A stretch of DNA of 64,000 nt from Candidatus Binataceae bacterium. GTDB taxonomy: Bacteria; Desulfobacterota; Binatia; Binatales; Binataceae. Below, piece by piece: positions 46,750 through 57,243 of this stretch (positions are counted from its first letter, which is position 1; each line of letters begins with the position of its first letter). The notes under the pieces were generated by a model that saw only the letters and a program-made list of their open reading frames with translations, was not told where the DNA came from and did no database searches. The translations under genes were made by a program, and so were the position numbers. The stretch is from the NCBI GenBank assembly GCA_035500095.1, contig DATJXN010000145.1:54380-118379 (forward strand), written 5' to 3'.

Positions 46750-47643
46750 TTACGCTACGACCGGCGTCAGTTCGGCGTCGCCCACTTCGACTTCGCCGCT
46801 GAACACCTCGACCGCTTCGCCCGTCATCATCACGTGATTGGCGCCCTCGCCCCGCTCGCGCCATTCGATTCCGAGTTTGCCGCCGCGCAATTCCAGGGTT
46901 GCACGGCGCTCGGCGCGCCCGGTCAACACCGCGGCGACCAGCGACGCGCAGGCGCCGGTACCGCAGGCGAGCGTTTCGCCCGAGCCGCGCTCCCACACCC
47001 GCATCCGCAGCCGGTCGCGCGCGATCGGCAGGATGAACTCGGTGTTGACGCGGCGGGGAAAGAACGGATGGTGCTCGAACTGGCGTCCGACGCGGGCGAA
47101 TTCGGAATCCTCAAGCGCGAAGATCGCCTCGTCGTCGACGAATACGACGCAGTGCGGATTGCCCATCGAGACCGCGGTGATGCGCCATAGGCGCCCGCCG
47201 ACCTCGAGCGGATGGTCGATGACGCGGCCGTCGGCGGCGACCGGGATTTCACGGCTTTCGAGAATCGGCTCGCCCATATCGACCGTCGCCTCGACGGGGC
47301 GTCCGCCTTCGAGCCTCAGCTCCACCGTCTTGAGCCCGCAGTCGGTCTCGATCAGCATGGGGTTGCGCGGGCGCGTGGCGCGCTCGTAGTGCAGGCGCGC
47401 GACGCAGCGGATGCCGTTGCCGCACATCTCGCCGCGGCTGCCGTCCGCGTTGTACATCTCCATCCGCACGTCGGCGCTTTTCGACGGCGCGAGCATGATA
47501 ATTCCGTCGCCACCGATGCCGAAGCGGCGATCGGAGAGCCGGCGCGCCAAGGCGGCCGGGTCCGCCGGACGCACGCGATCGGCAACGAGGTAGATGTAGT
47601 CGTTGCCGCAACCGTGCATCTTGGTGAAGGCGAGCTTCGCCAT
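46750..47643 (-). CDS. dapF: Diaminopimelate epimerase
   Basis: Converts LL- to meso-diaminopimelate, used for peptidoglycan and lysine. 297 residues. The two catalytic cysteines lie in EMCGNGIRCVAR and LACGTGACASLVA. The start MAKLAFTKMHGCGNDYIYL is the typical opening. Its ATG overlaps the lysA stop by one base (TGATG), so translation is likely coupled. Confidence 0.95.
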   Translation of the reverse strand: MAKLAFTKMHGCGNDYIYLVADRVRPADPAALARRLSDRRFGIGGDGIIMLAPSKSADVRMEMYNADGSRGEMCGNGIRCVARLHYERATRPRNPMLIETDCGLKTVELRLEGGRPVEATVDMGEPILESREIPVAADGRVIDHPLEVGGRLWRITAVSMGNPHCVVFVDDEAIFALEDSEFARVGRQFEHHPFFPRRVNTEFILPIARDRLRMRVWERGSGETLACGTGACASLVAAVLTGRAERRATLELRGGKLGIEWRERGEGANHVMMTGEAVEVFSGEVEVGDAELTPVVA

Positions 47644-48911
47644 CAGGCGGCTCCTCCGGGCGGCAGGCTGACGAGTTTTTCGCCGCGCACCAGATCCTCG
47701 AAGCTCTCGCGCTCGCGCACGACGTACGTCTCGGCGCCGTCAACCATTATCTCGGGTGCGCGCGGGCGGCTGTTGTAGTTCGACGCCATCACGAAGCCAT
47801 ACGCGCCCGCGCTCATCACGGCCAGCAGGTCGCCGTCGCGCGGCGCGCTGAGCTCGCGCTCGCGGGCGAAGAAATCTCCGCTCTCGCACACCGGGCCCAC
47901 GACGTCGGCGGTAACGATCGGGTCGCCCGTCCGCCGCTCAACCGGAAGTATCTGATGGTAAGCCTCGTAAAGCACGGGCCGGATGAGATCGTTCATCGCG
48001 CCGTCGACCACGATGAAGCGCTTGACGTCGGTCTCCTTGACGTAGAGCACGCGCGTCACCAGCGCGCCGGCGTTGCCGACCATCACGCGGCCCGGCTCGA
48101 TGATCAACTTAAGTCCGAGTCCGCGCAGCGGCCCCAGCAGCGCGGCCGCGTACTCCGCCGGCGGCGGCGGTTCTTCCTGGTAGGGAATACCGAGGCCGCC
48201 GCCGAGGTCGAGATAGCGCAGCGCCAGGCCGCTTTCGCGGAGCGCCTTGACGATAGCCGCCACCTTGTTGGCCGCTTCGCTGAAGGGCGAGGTGTCGGTT
48301 ATCTGCGAGCCGATATGCGTACTGAGCCCGACCAGGTCGAGATCGGGGAGCGCGCGCGCCTCGGCGTAGTATTCGTGCACCTGGGCGAGCGGTATGCCGA
48401 ACTTGCTGTCGCGATGGCCGGTCGAGATGTGCGGGTGGGTTCCCGGATCGAGGTCGGGATTGACCCGCAGGCTGACCGGCGCGCGCCGGCGCATCCGCGC
48501 GCCGACGGCGGCCACGCGATGCAGTTCGGGAGCGGACTCGACGTTGATCATCAGGATGCCCGCCTCGATCGCGGCCTTCAGTTCTTCGTCGGTCTTGCCC
48601 ACGCCGGAGAAAACGATCTTGCCCGGATCGGCCCCGGCCCTGATGCAGCGCATCAGTTCGCCCACCGAGACGATGTCGAAGCCCGATCCCATCGCGGCGA
48701 AAAGCTTGAGCACGCTCAGATTGGAGAGCGCTTTCATCGCGTAGCAGATCAGGTGGTCGGTGCCGGCAAAGGCCTCGTCCATGACCCGGTAGTGACGACG
48801 GAGCGTGCGCGTGCTGTAGACGTAAAACGGGGTGCCGAAGCGCGCCGCGAGATCGGAAATTGCGACCTCTTCGGCGAACAGCCGATTATCCTTGTAGGCG
48901 AAGTAATTCAT
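47643..48911 (-). CDS. lysA: Diaminopimelate decarboxylase
   Basis: PLP enzyme that makes lysine from meso-diaminopimelate. About 422 residues from the ATG at 48911 (MNYFAYKDNRLFAEEV); a longer start at 48974 is possible. The PLP lysine is K60 in ICYAMKALSN. HISTGHRDSKFG and GGGLGIPY supply the phosphate and sugar contacts, and the CESGDFFARERELSAP segment holds the conserved Cys-Glu. It lies between the lipoprotein gene and dapF. Confidence 0.94.
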   Translation of the reverse strand: MNYFAYKDNRLFAEEVAISDLAARFGTPFYVYSTRTLRRHYRVMDEAFAGTDHLICYAMKALSNLSVLKLFAAMGSGFDIVSVGELMRCIRAGADPGKIVFSGVGKTDEELKAAIEAGILMINVESAPELHRVAAVGARMRRRAPVSLRVNPDLDPGTHPHISTGHRDSKFGIPLAQVHEYYAEARALPDLDLVGLSTHIGSQITDTSPFSEAANKVAAIVKALRESGLALRYLDLGGGLGIPYQEEPPPPAEYAAALLGPLRGLGLKLIIEPGRVMVGNAGALVTRVLYVKETDVKRFIVVDGAMNDLIRPVLYEAYHQILPVERRTGDPIVTADVVGPVCESGDFFARERELSAPRDGDLLAVMSAGAYGFVMASNYNSRPRAPEIMVDGAETYVVRERESFEDLVRGEKLVSLPPGGAA

Positions 48912-49023
48912 GTGTGAGGCCCGGGCCGCGGGGCCTAATGCGCGCGCGGCCGGGGCAGCCATCGTTTCTATCACAGCCGCACCGAATCGATAAACGAGGC
49001 GCGCGGCTCTTCGGCGCGGCGGT

Positions 49024-49539
49024 TTAGTGCGTCGTCGCCGCCGGCGGCGCCGTCATGCCGGGGAGCGGCGCGGGCGCCGGCAATTTAAAATTCTCGGGCG
49101 TGACCGGCGGCGTGGGCGTCGTGCGCGTACCCATGGCGACGTTGGAGGGGTCGCTCTGGTAGCCGTCGGCGGTCTCGGCGATCATCGTGTAGCGATAGCT
49201 GTGGCCGATTTGCGCGGTGGTGTCGATATATGCGAAGCGGCGCACTTTTTGAAAGCGTTCCTGGTCGGTAATCGGCAACTCGGCGAGGTCGGTGAGCGAG
49301 CCGTCGCCTTCCGAGCGCAGCAGGCGGAAGCCCGCGAGATCCTTCAGCGCCTTGCCGCCGCTATATTTCATCGGCCGGCTCCAGGTCAGCTTGATACCCT
49401 TGGGATCGGATTTGGCCGAAAGATCGTTGACGCGATCCGGATGGACCAGCTCAGGCGCGACCGGGCGGCTCTTCGCCCCGCATCCGGACGCTAGTGCAAT
49501 CGCGATTACCGCCGCGGTCAGAATCCGCCACCGCTTCAT
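49024..49539 (-). CDS. Lipoprotein with fibronectin-III-like domain
   Basis: A 171-residue protein with a lipobox: MKRWRILTAAVIAIALASGC, so it is probably lipid-anchored at C20. The mature part (about 30-145) has the look of a fibronectin type III domain (IKLTWSRPMKYSGGKALKDLAGFRLLRS, then YRYTMIAETADGYQSDPSN), followed by a Pro/Thr-rich tail. Small lipoproteins between argH and lysA are common in related genomes. The start overlaps the argH stop by one base. Function unknown; it may assist envelope structure. Confidence 0.82.
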   Translation of the reverse strand: MKRWRILTAAVIAIALASGCGAKSRPVAPELVHPDRVNDLSAKSDPKGIKLTWSRPMKYSGGKALKDLAGFRLLRSEGDGSLTDLAELPITDQERFQKVRRFAYIDTTAQIGHSYRYTMIAETADGYQSDPSNVAMGTRTTPTPPVTPENFKLPAPAPLPGMTAPPAATTH

Positions 49540-50987
49540 CAGTCTTCGACTCTCCTCAAATATCGGCGCATCGCCGCCGCCGCAGGGCCGCCGGGCAGGT
49601 TGCGCGCGTTAACGCTGCCCGCAGCGCTCAGGCCGCGCAAAGCGTCGGCGCCGAACGCGGAGGCGTGGCGCCGCAAGTCCGCGAGCGTGTACTCCTCGAG
49701 CGTGTGGCCAGCGGCGGACGCCTCGCGCACCAGCGCGCCGACGATCTCGTGCGCGCGGCGGAAAGCCACGCCACGGCGCACCAGGTACTCGGCAAGGTCG
49801 GTCGCGAGCGCAAAGCCGCCAGCTGCCGCATGCATTGCCGCCGCATCGAAGCGCAGCCGCGGCCACAGCAGCGCGAGCAGCCGCAGCGCCGGCTTCAACG
49901 TATCGAGCGCGTCAAAGACGCGCTCCTTGTCTTCCTGCAGATCGGAATTATACGCGAGCGGCAGGCCCTTTAGCACCGTCAGCATCGCCATCAGGTCGCC
50001 GATCACGCGGCCGCTCTTTGCGCGGATCAGCTCGAGCAGGTCGGGATTCTTCTTGTGCGGCATCATCGAGCTGCCGGTGGAAAATTCGTCGGGCAGGGCA
50101 ACGAAGCCGAACTCGGCGCTGCTCCAGAGGATAATCTCCTCGGCCATCCGCGACAGATGCACGGCCGCGAGCGCAGCGGCGGCGAGAAAATCGACCACGA
50201 AGTCGCGGTCCGAGACCGCATCGAGGCTGTTCTCGCTGATTCGCTCGAAGCCGAGCTCGCGCGCGGCCAGATGGCGGTCGATCGGCAGCGTCGTGCCGGC
50301 GAGCGCACCCGCCCCAAGCGGCATCACCGCAGTGCGCTCGAGCGCCTGGGCGAAACGCTCGCGGTCGCGCCCAAGCATCTCGACGTAGGCGGCGAGGTGA
50401 TGCGCGAGCGTGACCGGCTGCGCGCGCTGCAGATGGGTGTAGCCGGGCATCACGGTGCCGAGATGGCGGCGGGCGAGCGCGATCAATGTGCGGCGCAGTC
50501 CACCGACAAGCTCGATCATCTCGGCCAGTTCGTCGCGGAGATAGAGCCTCAAGTCGAGCGCGACCTGGTCGTTGCGCGAGCGCGCGGTATGGAGCTTGCG
50601 CGCCGGCGCGCCGATGCGCTCGGTCAGGCGGCGCTCGATCGCGAGATGAATGTCCTCATCCGCCAGCGCGAAGTGGAAGCGGCCGGAATCGATCTCGCGT
50701 TCGATCGCGCGGAGCCCCGCGACGATCTTCGCGGCCTCGGCGCGCCGCAACAGGCCCGTCCGCGCGAGCATCCGCGCGTGCGCGATCGATCCGCGGACAT
50801 CATGGCGATACAGGCGGCGGTCAAACGGCAGCGAGGCGGTGAAGGCTTCGACCTCAGGCAGGCGCGCGCGCGCGAACCGGCCGCGAATCAGCCCGCCGGA
50901 GCCCCGCGGCGTTTTGGCGGCGACGCCGGCGGTAGCCCTATTGGATAGCCTGGCGGCGATAGGCTTTGGTCGGCTGGTTTTTTTCAC
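49539..50987 (-). CDS. argH: Argininosuccinate lyase
   Basis: Last step of arginine synthesis: splits argininosuccinate into arginine and fumarate. 482 residues, with an extra basic N-terminus of about 30 residues before GGLIRGRFA. The superfamily signature FSTGSSMMPHKKNPDLLEL lies near 285-303, and HTARSRNDQVALDLRLYLRD near 130-150. The next gene overlaps its stop by one base. The small zinc-ribbon gene ends 33 bases before its start. Confidence 0.95.
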   Translation of the reverse strand: MKKTSRPKPIAARLSNRATAGVAAKTPRGSGGLIRGRFARARLPEVEAFTASLPFDRRLYRHDVRGSIAHARMLARTGLLRRAEAAKIVAGLRAIEREIDSGRFHFALADEDIHLAIERRLTERIGAPARKLHTARSRNDQVALDLRLYLRDELAEMIELVGGLRRTLIALARRHLGTVMPGYTHLQRAQPVTLAHHLAAYVEMLGRDRERFAQALERTAVMPLGAGALAGTTLPIDRHLAARELGFERISENSLDAVSDRDFVVDFLAAAALAAVHLSRMAEEIILWSSAEFGFVALPDEFSTGSSMMPHKKNPDLLELIRAKSGRVIGDLMAMLTVLKGLPLAYNSDLQEDKERVFDALDTLKPALRLLALLWPRLRFDAAAMHAAAGGFALATDLAEYLVRRGVAFRRAHEIVGALVREASAAGHTLEEYTLADLRRHASAFGADALRGLSAAGSVNARNLPGGPAAAAMRRYLRRVED

Positions 50988-51020
50988 TTTCAGTGCGGAG
51001 ATCCCGATGCACGATGCGGG

Positions 51021-51197
51021 TCAGGTTCGCGGGGCGGCGATCCGGCAGAAGCATCCGCGCGCCGCGCAACTCGTCACGCCGTTGGGATGGGTGATGTGAA
51101 CGTCCATCTTGTGATTGCACCTGGGGCACTTCTGGCCCGGACGCGGTACCAGCCGGGGCGTCGGCCGCGAGGGCCTGAACTGAATCACCTTGCCCAT
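51021..51197 (-). CDS. Small zinc-ribbon protein inside the arginine operon
   Basis: A 58-residue frame, short enough to be missed by length-filtered gene calling, between argG (stop 51211) and argH (start 50987) on the same strand. It reads MGKVIQFRPSRPTPRLVPRP, then GQKCPRCNHKMDVHITHPNG and CAARGCFC. The CPRC pair and the later CAARGCFC cysteines, about 20 residues apart, suggest one zinc-binding ribbon; the basic N-terminus suggests nucleic-acid or protein binding. Codon use matches the neighbours. No clear RBS is present, so translation may be coupled to argG. I know no family for it. Confidence 0.65.
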   Translation of the reverse strand: MGKVIQFRPSRPTPRLVPRPGQKCPRCNHKMDVHITHPNGVTSCAARGCFCRIAAPRT

Positions 51198-51210
51198 GGC
51201 ATCGCGCGGG

Positions 51211-52443
51211 TTACTGGCTGCCCTCGGCTTTGCGGCGGCCCAGGCGCGCCAGTGCGCGCAGGCGCATCGAGTTGAGCCGGATAAAACCGTCGGCGTCGGC
51301 CTGCCGGTAGCCGCCGGCCTCGTCGAAACTCGCTAGCGTCGGGTCATACAGAGAGTTGGGCGACTTGCGCCCGGCGATCGAGACACTGCCCTTGAACAGC
51401 TTTAGCCGGGCGACGCCGGTCACGCTCTGCTGCGCGCGATCGACCAGCGCCTGCATCGCCTCGCGTTCGGGCGCGAACCACTGGCCGTTGTACACCATCT
51501 CGGCGTAGCGCGGCACCAGCGAGTCGCGCAGATGGAGGGTCTCGCGGTCGAGCGCGAGTTGTTCGACCGCGCGATGGGCGTGGAGCAGTATCGTGGTGCC
51601 CGGGCTTTCGTAAACCCCGCGCGATTTAATGCCGACGTAACGGTTTTCGACCAGGTCAACGCGGCCGATCCCGTGTTTTCCCGCGATCGCGTTGGCCTGC
51701 TCGATCAGCGCGGCCGGCGAAAGCCGCTTGGCGTTTATCGCGACAGGGTCGCCGCCCGCATATTCGATCTCGACGTACTCGGGCGCGTCGGGCGCACTCT
51801 GCGGCGCGACGGTGAGCCGGAACATGTCGTCGTAGGGTTCACGCCATGGGTCTTCGAGGATGCCGCCCTCGTAGCTGATGTGCACGAGGTTGCGGTCCAT
51901 CGAGTAGGGGTTCTCGGCGGTGACCGGAACGGGAATTTTTTTCTCGGCGGCGTAGGCGAGCATGTCGGCGCGGCCGCGAAACGGCCATTGCGGATGGCGC
52001 CACGGCGCGACCACTTTCAGGTCGGGCGCGAGGCGCGCGAAGGTGAACTCGAAGCGCACCTGGTCGTTGCCTTTGCCGGTGGCGCCGTGGCCGACGGCGT
52101 CGGCCCCCTCGGTGCGCGCGATTTCGACCTGGCGCTTGGCGATCACCGGACGCGCGATCGACGTGCCGAGCAAGTAGTAGCTTTCGTAGACTGCATTGGC
52201 GCGCATCATCGGAAAGACGAAGTCGCGGGCGAACTCTTCGCGCAGGTCCTCGAGGTAGAGCTTGCTCGCGCCGGTCGCGAGCGCTTTCTGCTCCAGGCCG
52301 GTGGTCTCCTCGGCCTGGCCGACGTCGGCGCAGTAGGCGACAACCTCGCAGCCGTAGAAATCGCGTACCCAGCGCAGGATGACCGAGGTGTCGAGGCCGC
52401 CCGAATAGGCGAGCACCAGTTTTTTTATTTCCGCGGTAGCCAC
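51211..52443 (-). CDS. argG: Argininosuccinate synthase
   Basis: Joins citrulline and aspartate using ATP. 410 residues, normal length. The ATP pyrophosphatase motif [12 protein letters not shown] lies at 13-24. [16 protein letters not shown] and [17 protein letters not shown] are family segments, and GVYESPGT is intact. It lies 31 bases after argF, before the small zinc-ribbon gene and argH. Confidence 0.96.
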   Translation of the reverse strand: MATAEIKKLVLAYSGGLDTSVILRWVRDFYGCEVVAYCADVGQAEETTGLEQKALATGASKLYLEDLREEFARDFVFPMMRANAVYESYYLLGTSIARPVIAKRQVEIARTEGADAVGHGATGKGNDQVRFEFTFARLAPDLKVVAPWRHPQWPFRGRADMLAYAAEKKIPVPVTAENPYSMDRNLVHISYEGGILEDPWREPYDDMFRLTVAPQSAPDAPEYVEIEYAGGDPVAINAKRLSPAALIEQANAIAGKHGIGRVDLVENRYVGIKSRGVYESPGTTILLHAHRAVEQLALDRETLHLRDSLVPRYAEMVYNGQWFAPEREAMQALVDRAQQSVTGVARLKLFKGSVSIAGRKSPNSLYDPTLASFDEAGGYRQADADGFIRLNSMRLRALARLGRRKAEGSQ

Positions 52444-52474
52444 GCCGCCATCTTAAGGCATTCGCGCCCGCGCC

Positions 52475-53491
52475 TTAAGTAGCGCCGGGGACGGCGACGG
52501 CGCCGATTATCGCAGGCCGCAGCAGCCAGACCATCACGGCCTTTTGCGCGTGCAGGCGGTTTTCGGCCTGGTCGAGCACGAGCGAGCGCGGACCGTCGAG
52601 CACGTCGTCGGTGATCTCCTCGCCGCGATGGGCCGGCAGACAATGCATCACGAACGCGCCGCGGCGCGCGTGCGCCATGAGATCGCGATTGACCTGGAAG
52701 GCCTTGAAATCGCGCCGGCGCTGCGCCGCCTCTTTCTCCTGGCCCATCGACGTCCAAGTGTCGGTATAGACGACGTCGGCGCCGCGGACCGCCTCGACCG
52801 GATCGTGTGTAAGGATGCCGAACTTGCCGCGGAGCATCCGCTCGACGAATTCGCGCTGCGGTTCATAGCCGCGCGGGCATCCCAGGCGCAGCTCGAAGCC
52901 GGCGAGCGCAGCCGCCTCGATCCAGCTCTGCGCGAGATTGAAGCCGTCGCCGATGTAGGCGACGGCAAGCTTGCCCAGATCGCCGAAGCGTTCGCGCAGG
53001 GTCAGCAGATCGGCCAGCAGCTGGCAGGGATGGAGCAGGTCGGTGAGCCCGTTGATCACCGGCACGGTGGCTTCCAGAGCGAGCTCGACGCATATCTCGT
53101 GGGCGAAGGTACGAATCATGATGAGATCGACCCAGCGCGACAGATTGCGCGCCACGTCCTTGACCGACTCGCGCTCGCCGATCCCGATGTCCTGCGGGGC
53201 AAGATAGATAGCGTGGCCGCCGAGCTGCGCCATCCCGGTCTCGAAGGTGATCCGCGTGCGCAGCGAGGGCTTCTGGAAGATCATCGCGAGCGTGCGGCCG
53301 CGGAGATAAGGATGCTCGAGGCCCGCGCGGAGTTCGGCCTTGAGCCGCCCCGCCAGCGCCAGCACCCGCGCCAGTTCGTCGGGGCTAAGCGAGGCGAGGT
53401 CAAGCAGGTCGCGCTTGGTGCGCTGCGGGCTCCGATTGCGCGGCGCGACGGGGGAGCGCGCGGACTGGCGCGATGCCCTGGCCACGTTCAT
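52475..53491 (-). CDS. argF: Ornithine carbamoyltransferase
   Basis: Makes citrulline from ornithine and carbamoyl phosphate. 338 residues from the ATG at 53491, which overlaps the argD stop by 4 bases (ATGA). The carbamoyl-phosphate loop reads FQKPSLRTRITFE (Ser-Leu-Arg-Thr in place of the more common STRT). LTDLLHPCQLLADLLT and VMHCLPAHRGEEIT are intact. About 25 basic residues precede the usual start of the fold. Confidence 0.94.
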   Translation of the reverse strand: MNVARASRQSARSPVAPRNRSPQRTKRDLLDLASLSPDELARVLALAGRLKAELRAGLEHPYLRGRTLAMIFQKPSLRTRITFETGMAQLGGHAIYLAPQDIGIGERESVKDVARNLSRWVDLIMIRTFAHEICVELALEATVPVINGLTDLLHPCQLLADLLTLRERFGDLGKLAVAYIGDGFNLAQSWIEAAALAGFELRLGCPRGYEPQREFVERMLRGKFGILTHDPVEAVRGADVVYTDTWTSMGQEKEAAQRRRDFKAFQVNRDLMAHARRGAFVMHCLPAHRGEEITDDVLDGPRSLVLDQAENRLHAQKAVMVWLLRPAIIGAVAVPGAT

Positions 53492-54693
53492 TGCGCGGCC
53501 CCAGGCGCCGCGGCCGAGAGCGCGCGCTCGATTATCTTGAGCCCGGCGTCGGCCTCGTCGCGCGTAAGCATGAGCGGCGGCAAAAGCCGCAGCACGTTCT
53601 CCGCCGTGGCGTTGACCAGCAGCCGCTCGCGTATGCACGCCTCGGCCGCGCTCTTGGCCTCGCCGCGAAGCACGATACCGATCATCATGCCGAGCCCGCG
53701 CACTTCGGCCACTCGCGGGCAGCCTTTGGCGAACGCGCGCAGGCGTTCGAGCATGTAGCTGCCGACGCCGGCCGCGTTCTCGAGCGCGCCGTCCTGCTCG
53801 AGCGTGTCCAGCACGGCGCCCGCCGCGGCGCAGGAGACCGGATTGCCGCCGAAGGTCGAGCCGTGACTGCCGGGGGTGAGGCTCTGCGCGACCAGGCTTT
53901 TTGCGATCATCGCGCCGATCGGCAACCCACCGCCGAGCGCCTTGGCCAGCGTCATGATGTCCGGCTTTACCCCGGCATGCTGCCAGGCAAAGAGCTTGCC
54001 TGTGCGTCCGATCCCGGTCTGCACCTCGTCGAGGATCAAGAGAATTTTGCGCCGGTCGCAGAGGTCGCGCACGCGCTTCAGATAGTCGGGGCGCGGCGTG
54101 ACCACGCCGCCCTCGCCCTGGATCGGCTCGAGCAGGATCGCGACCGTTTCGTCGCGGATGGCCTTGTCCAGAGCGTCCACGTCATCGTAGGGGACGAGGC
54201 GGAAGCCCGGCAGCAGCGGCTGGAAGCCGATATGGTATTTCTCCTGGCCGGTTGCGCTGAGCGTGCCGAAGGTGCGGCCGTGAAACGAGCCGAGCGTGGA
54301 AACCACCTCGAAGCGGCCGGCGCCGCGATCGTGACCCCAGCGGCGCGCGAGCTTGAGCGCGGCTTCGTTCGCCTCCGCGCCCGAATTGCAAAAGAACACC
54401 CGCCCGTCGCCGAAATGGCCGCACAGCCGCGCCGCCAGCCGCGCCATCGGTTCGGTGTGGAACACGTTGGAGACGTGGGTCAGCTTTTCGGCCTGTTCTT
54501 TGATCGCGCGCACGACACGCGGATGCGAGTGGCCGAGCGAAGTTACGGCGAGACCGCAGAAAAAATCGAGGTAGCGGTTGCCGTCGGCGTCGTAGAGATA
54601 GGCGCCGGTGCCGCGCACGAAAGCGAGCGGCACGCACCCGTAAGTGTTCATGAGATTCTGATGGGCGAGGTCGACGATTTCAGCGTTGTTCAT
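53488..54693 (-). CDS. argD: Acetylornithine aminotransferase
   Basis: PLP transaminase making N-acetylornithine; some members also serve diaminopimelate synthesis (succinyl-DAP), which would fit the dap genes in this run. 401 residues from the ATG at 54693, preceded by AGGAAGGA. FFCNSGAEANEAALKLAR, GSFHGRTFGTLSATGQ and the PLP lysine in DIMTLAKALGGGLPIGA are clear. It overlaps argF by 4 bases. Confidence 0.94.
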   Translation of the reverse strand: MNNAEIVDLAHQNLMNTYGCVPLAFVRGTGAYLYDADGNRYLDFFCGLAVTSLGHSHPRVVRAIKEQAEKLTHVSNVFHTEPMARLAARLCGHFGDGRVFFCNSGAEANEAALKLARRWGHDRGAGRFEVVSTLGSFHGRTFGTLSATGQEKYHIGFQPLLPGFRLVPYDDVDALDKAIRDETVAILLEPIQGEGGVVTPRPDYLKRVRDLCDRRKILLILDEVQTGIGRTGKLFAWQHAGVKPDIMTLAKALGGGLPIGAMIAKSLVAQSLTPGSHGSTFGGNPVSCAAAGAVLDTLEQDGALENAAGVGSYMLERLRAFAKGCPRVAEVRGLGMMIGIVLRGEAKSAAEACIRERLLVNATAENVLRLLPPLMLTRDEADAGLKIIERALSAAAPGAAQ

Positions 54694-54819
54694 CGTGATC
54701 CTTCCTGTCCAAAAAGGGCCCCGCGACGCCGCGGCCGCACGTCGGGCGCGCGGATCGCGCCGGGGGCCATCCAAGCTGTATGCCACATGGCGGCGCAGAA
54801 TGCTCGCCCCGCGCCGGTT

Positions 54820-55701
54820 TTACCTGTCCGCCACGACCTCGGTACCGACCCCCGCCTCGGTGAAAATCTCGAGCAGGATCGCATGGCGCGTGCGCCCGTC
54901 GAGCACGTGGGTCTTGCCGACGCCGCCCTTAAGCGCCGCGACGCAGCATTCAACCTTGGGGATCATGCCGTCGCTTATCGCGCCCGCCGCGATCAGTTTC
55001 TTGGCCTCGGAAACCGTAAGCGTCGGGATGAGTTTGCCGTCCTTGCCCTTCACGCCCTCGACGTCGGTCAGCAGGATGAGCTTTTCCGCGCCGAGCGCGG
55101 CCGCGAGGTCGCCGGCGGCTACGTCGGCGTTGATGTTGTAGGTCAGGCCGTCGCGGCCGTGGCCGACCGGCGCGATCACCGGGACGAAGCCGGCGGTCTC
55201 GAGTGTACGCAGCACCTGCGGATTGACTTCCGCGACTTCGCCCACCAGGCCGATATCGACCTTGGCCGGCGCGCCGGTTTCATCGGCGACGGTCATCTCG
55301 AGCCGGCGCGCGACGATCAGGTCGCCGTCCTTGCCCGAAAGCCCGACCGCGCGGCAGCCGTGGCGCGAGATGAGAGCGACGATCTCCTTGTTGAGCCGCT
55401 GCAGCACCATCTCGACCGCTTCCATCGTCGGCTCATCGGTCACCCGCATCCCGCGCACGAATTTCGAGGTGAGCCCGAGGCGTTCGATGAGATGGTTGAT
55501 TTGCGGGCCGCCGCCGTGGACCACGATGGGATTAATACCGACCGCCTTCAGCAGCACGACGTCCTGGGCGAAGCTCTCACGCAGATCGGCCGCTTCCATC
55601 GCGTGGCCGCCGTATTTGATTACCAGGGTCTTGCCGCGAAAGCGCTGGATGTAGGGCAGCGCCTCGACCAGTACCGACGCACTTGTGATTGGATCCTGCA
55701 C
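54820..55701 (-). CDS. argB: Acetylglutamate kinase
   Basis: Phosphorylates N-acetylglutamate, usually the feedback-controlled step of arginine synthesis. 293 residues from a GTG at 55701 with AAGGAG close upstream. VIKYGGHAM near 30-38, [17 protein letters not shown] near 60-76 and the late [31 protein letters not shown] match the family. The N-terminal helix (about 25 residues before the first strand) is of the type found in arginine-inhibited hexameric forms (inference). It lies 106 bases after hslU. Confidence 0.95.
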   Translation of the reverse strand: MQDPITSASVLVEALPYIQRFRGKTLVIKYGGHAMEAADLRESFAQDVVLLKAVGINPIVVHGGGPQINHLIERLGLTSKFVRGMRVTDEPTMEAVEMVLQRLNKEIVALISRHGCRAVGLSGKDGDLIVARRLEMTVADETGAPAKVDIGLVGEVAEVNPQVLRTLETAGFVPVIAPVGHGRDGLTYNINADVAAGDLAAALGAEKLILLTDVEGVKGKDGKLIPTLTVSEAKKLIAAGAISDGMIPKVECCVAALKGGVGKTHVLDGRTRHAILLEIFTEAGVGTEVVADR

Positions 55702-55807
55702 CGTCTCCTTCTCCGCCGCCGGACAGCCGGCGCATCGCGCCGCGTCGGGCGGCGCATCGCCGCGCCCGCCCGCGCACCGGCTGAGCCGTCAATGCTATAC
55801 GACGGCG

Positions 55808-57172
55808 CTACAAAATGTAGCGCGACAGGTCCTCGTTTTTGACGATCGGGTCGAGCCGCCGATGAACGTAGTCGCTGTCAACCGTGACCGTGCGCTCGTT
55901 CAGCTCGGGCGCACTGAACGACAACTCCTCGAGCAGGCGTTCGAGCACGGTATGGAGGCGGCGCGCGCCGATATTCTCCGAGCGCGAGTTGACCTCGGCC
56001 GCGATCTCGGCCAGCGCCGCCACCGCGTCGGCGGTGAAGGTCAGATGCACGTTCTCGGTCGCCATCAAGGCCACGTACTGGCGGGTCAGCGCGTTCTCGG
56101 GCTCGGTCAGGATGCGGATGAAGTCGTCGCGGGTGAGCGCGCGCAGCTCGACCCGAATCGGAAACCGGCCCTGGAACTCGGGAATCAGGTCGGAGGGCTT
56201 GGAGGTATGGAAGGCGCCCGAGGCGACGAACAGGACGTGGTCGGTGCGAATCGCGCCGTACTTGGTATTGACGGTCGAGCCCTCGACGATCGGCAGGAGG
56301 TCGCGCTGCACTCCTTCGCGCGAGACGTCGGGGCCGTGGGCCTCGCGGCCGGCAATCTTGTCGATCTCGTCGATAAAGACGATCCCCGACTGCTCGGCGC
56401 GGTTGATCGCTTCCTGCGCGACCTTCTCCATGTCAACCAGGCGCGCGGCCTCCTCCTGGGTCAGCAGCTCGAGCGCCTGCGGCACCTTGACCTTCTGCCG
56501 CTTGGACTTCTTGGGCATGAACTGGCCCAGCAGCTCGCGCATGTTCGTGCCCATCTCCTCCATCCCCTGCGGTGCGAGCACTTCGACCATCGGCGAGGCC
56601 TGCGCGCTGGTTTCGACCTCGACCTCGCGATCGTCGAGATTGCCCTGGCGCAGGAGTTTGCGGAGTTTCTCGCGTGTATCGGCGTGCGAATCGCCGGCGG
56701 CGTCGCCGGCGTCGGGTGCGATCCCGACCGCGCGGCGAACCTTGGCGGGCGGCGGATAAAGGATGTCGAGCAGGCGCTCCTCGGCGGCGTCGCGGGCCTG
56801 GATCGCGACCCTCGCGCGCTCCTCCTCGCGGACCATCTTGACCGCGATTTCGGCGAGGTCACGGATCATCGATTCGACGTCACGCCCGACGTAGCCGACC
56901 TCGGTGTAGCGCGAGGCCTCGACCTTGACGAACGGGGCTTGCGCGAGACGCGCGAGGCGGCGCGCGATCTCGGTCTTGCCGACGCCGGTTGGGCCGATCA
57001 TCAGGATATTCTTGGGCGCGATTTCGTCGCGCAGCTCGGGCGCAACATTTTGTCGCCGCCAGCGGTTGCGCAGGGCGATCGCGACGGCGCGCTTGGCGTC
57101 GTGCTGGCCGACGATATAGCGGTCGAGCTCGGAGACGATTTCCCGCGGCGTCATCACGTGCGAACTTGCCAT
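55808..57172 (-). CDS. hslU: ATP-dependent protease ATPase subunit HslU
   Basis: AAA+ unfoldase that feeds proteins to HslV. 454 residues. Walker A GPTGVGKT is at 60-67, and Walker B lies in [32 protein letters not shown] is the pore-region signature and [18 protein letters not shown] the sensor-2 part. The C-terminus ends EDLSRYIL, the tail that docks into HslV. AAGGAG lies 3-4 bases before the ATG; hslV ends 71 bases upstream. Confidence 0.95.
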   Translation of the reverse strand: MASSHVMTPREIVSELDRYIVGQHDAKRAVAIALRNRWRRQNVAPELRDEIAPKNILMIGPTGVGKTEIARRLARLAQAPFVKVEASRYTEVGYVGRDVESMIRDLAEIAVKMVREEERARVAIQARDAAEERLLDILYPPPAKVRRAVGIAPDAGDAAGDSHADTREKLRKLLRQGNLDDREVEVETSAQASPMVEVLAPQGMEEMGTNMRELLGQFMPKKSKRQKVKVPQALELLTQEEAARLVDMEKVAQEAINRAEQSGIVFIDEIDKIAGREAHGPDVSREGVQRDLLPIVEGSTVNTKYGAIRTDHVLFVASGAFHTSKPSDLIPEFQGRFPIRVELRALTRDDFIRILTEPENALTRQYVALMATENVHLTFTADAVAALAEIAAEVNSRSENIGARRLHTVLERLLEELSFSAPELNERTVTVDSDYVHRRLDPIVKNEDLSRYIL

Positions 57173-57243
57173 TGCTCCTTCAACATGGCCGCCGCCTTCT
57201 CCGCGCGCAGCTCCGGCTGGGCCGCGCCGGCGGCGCCGGCTCT

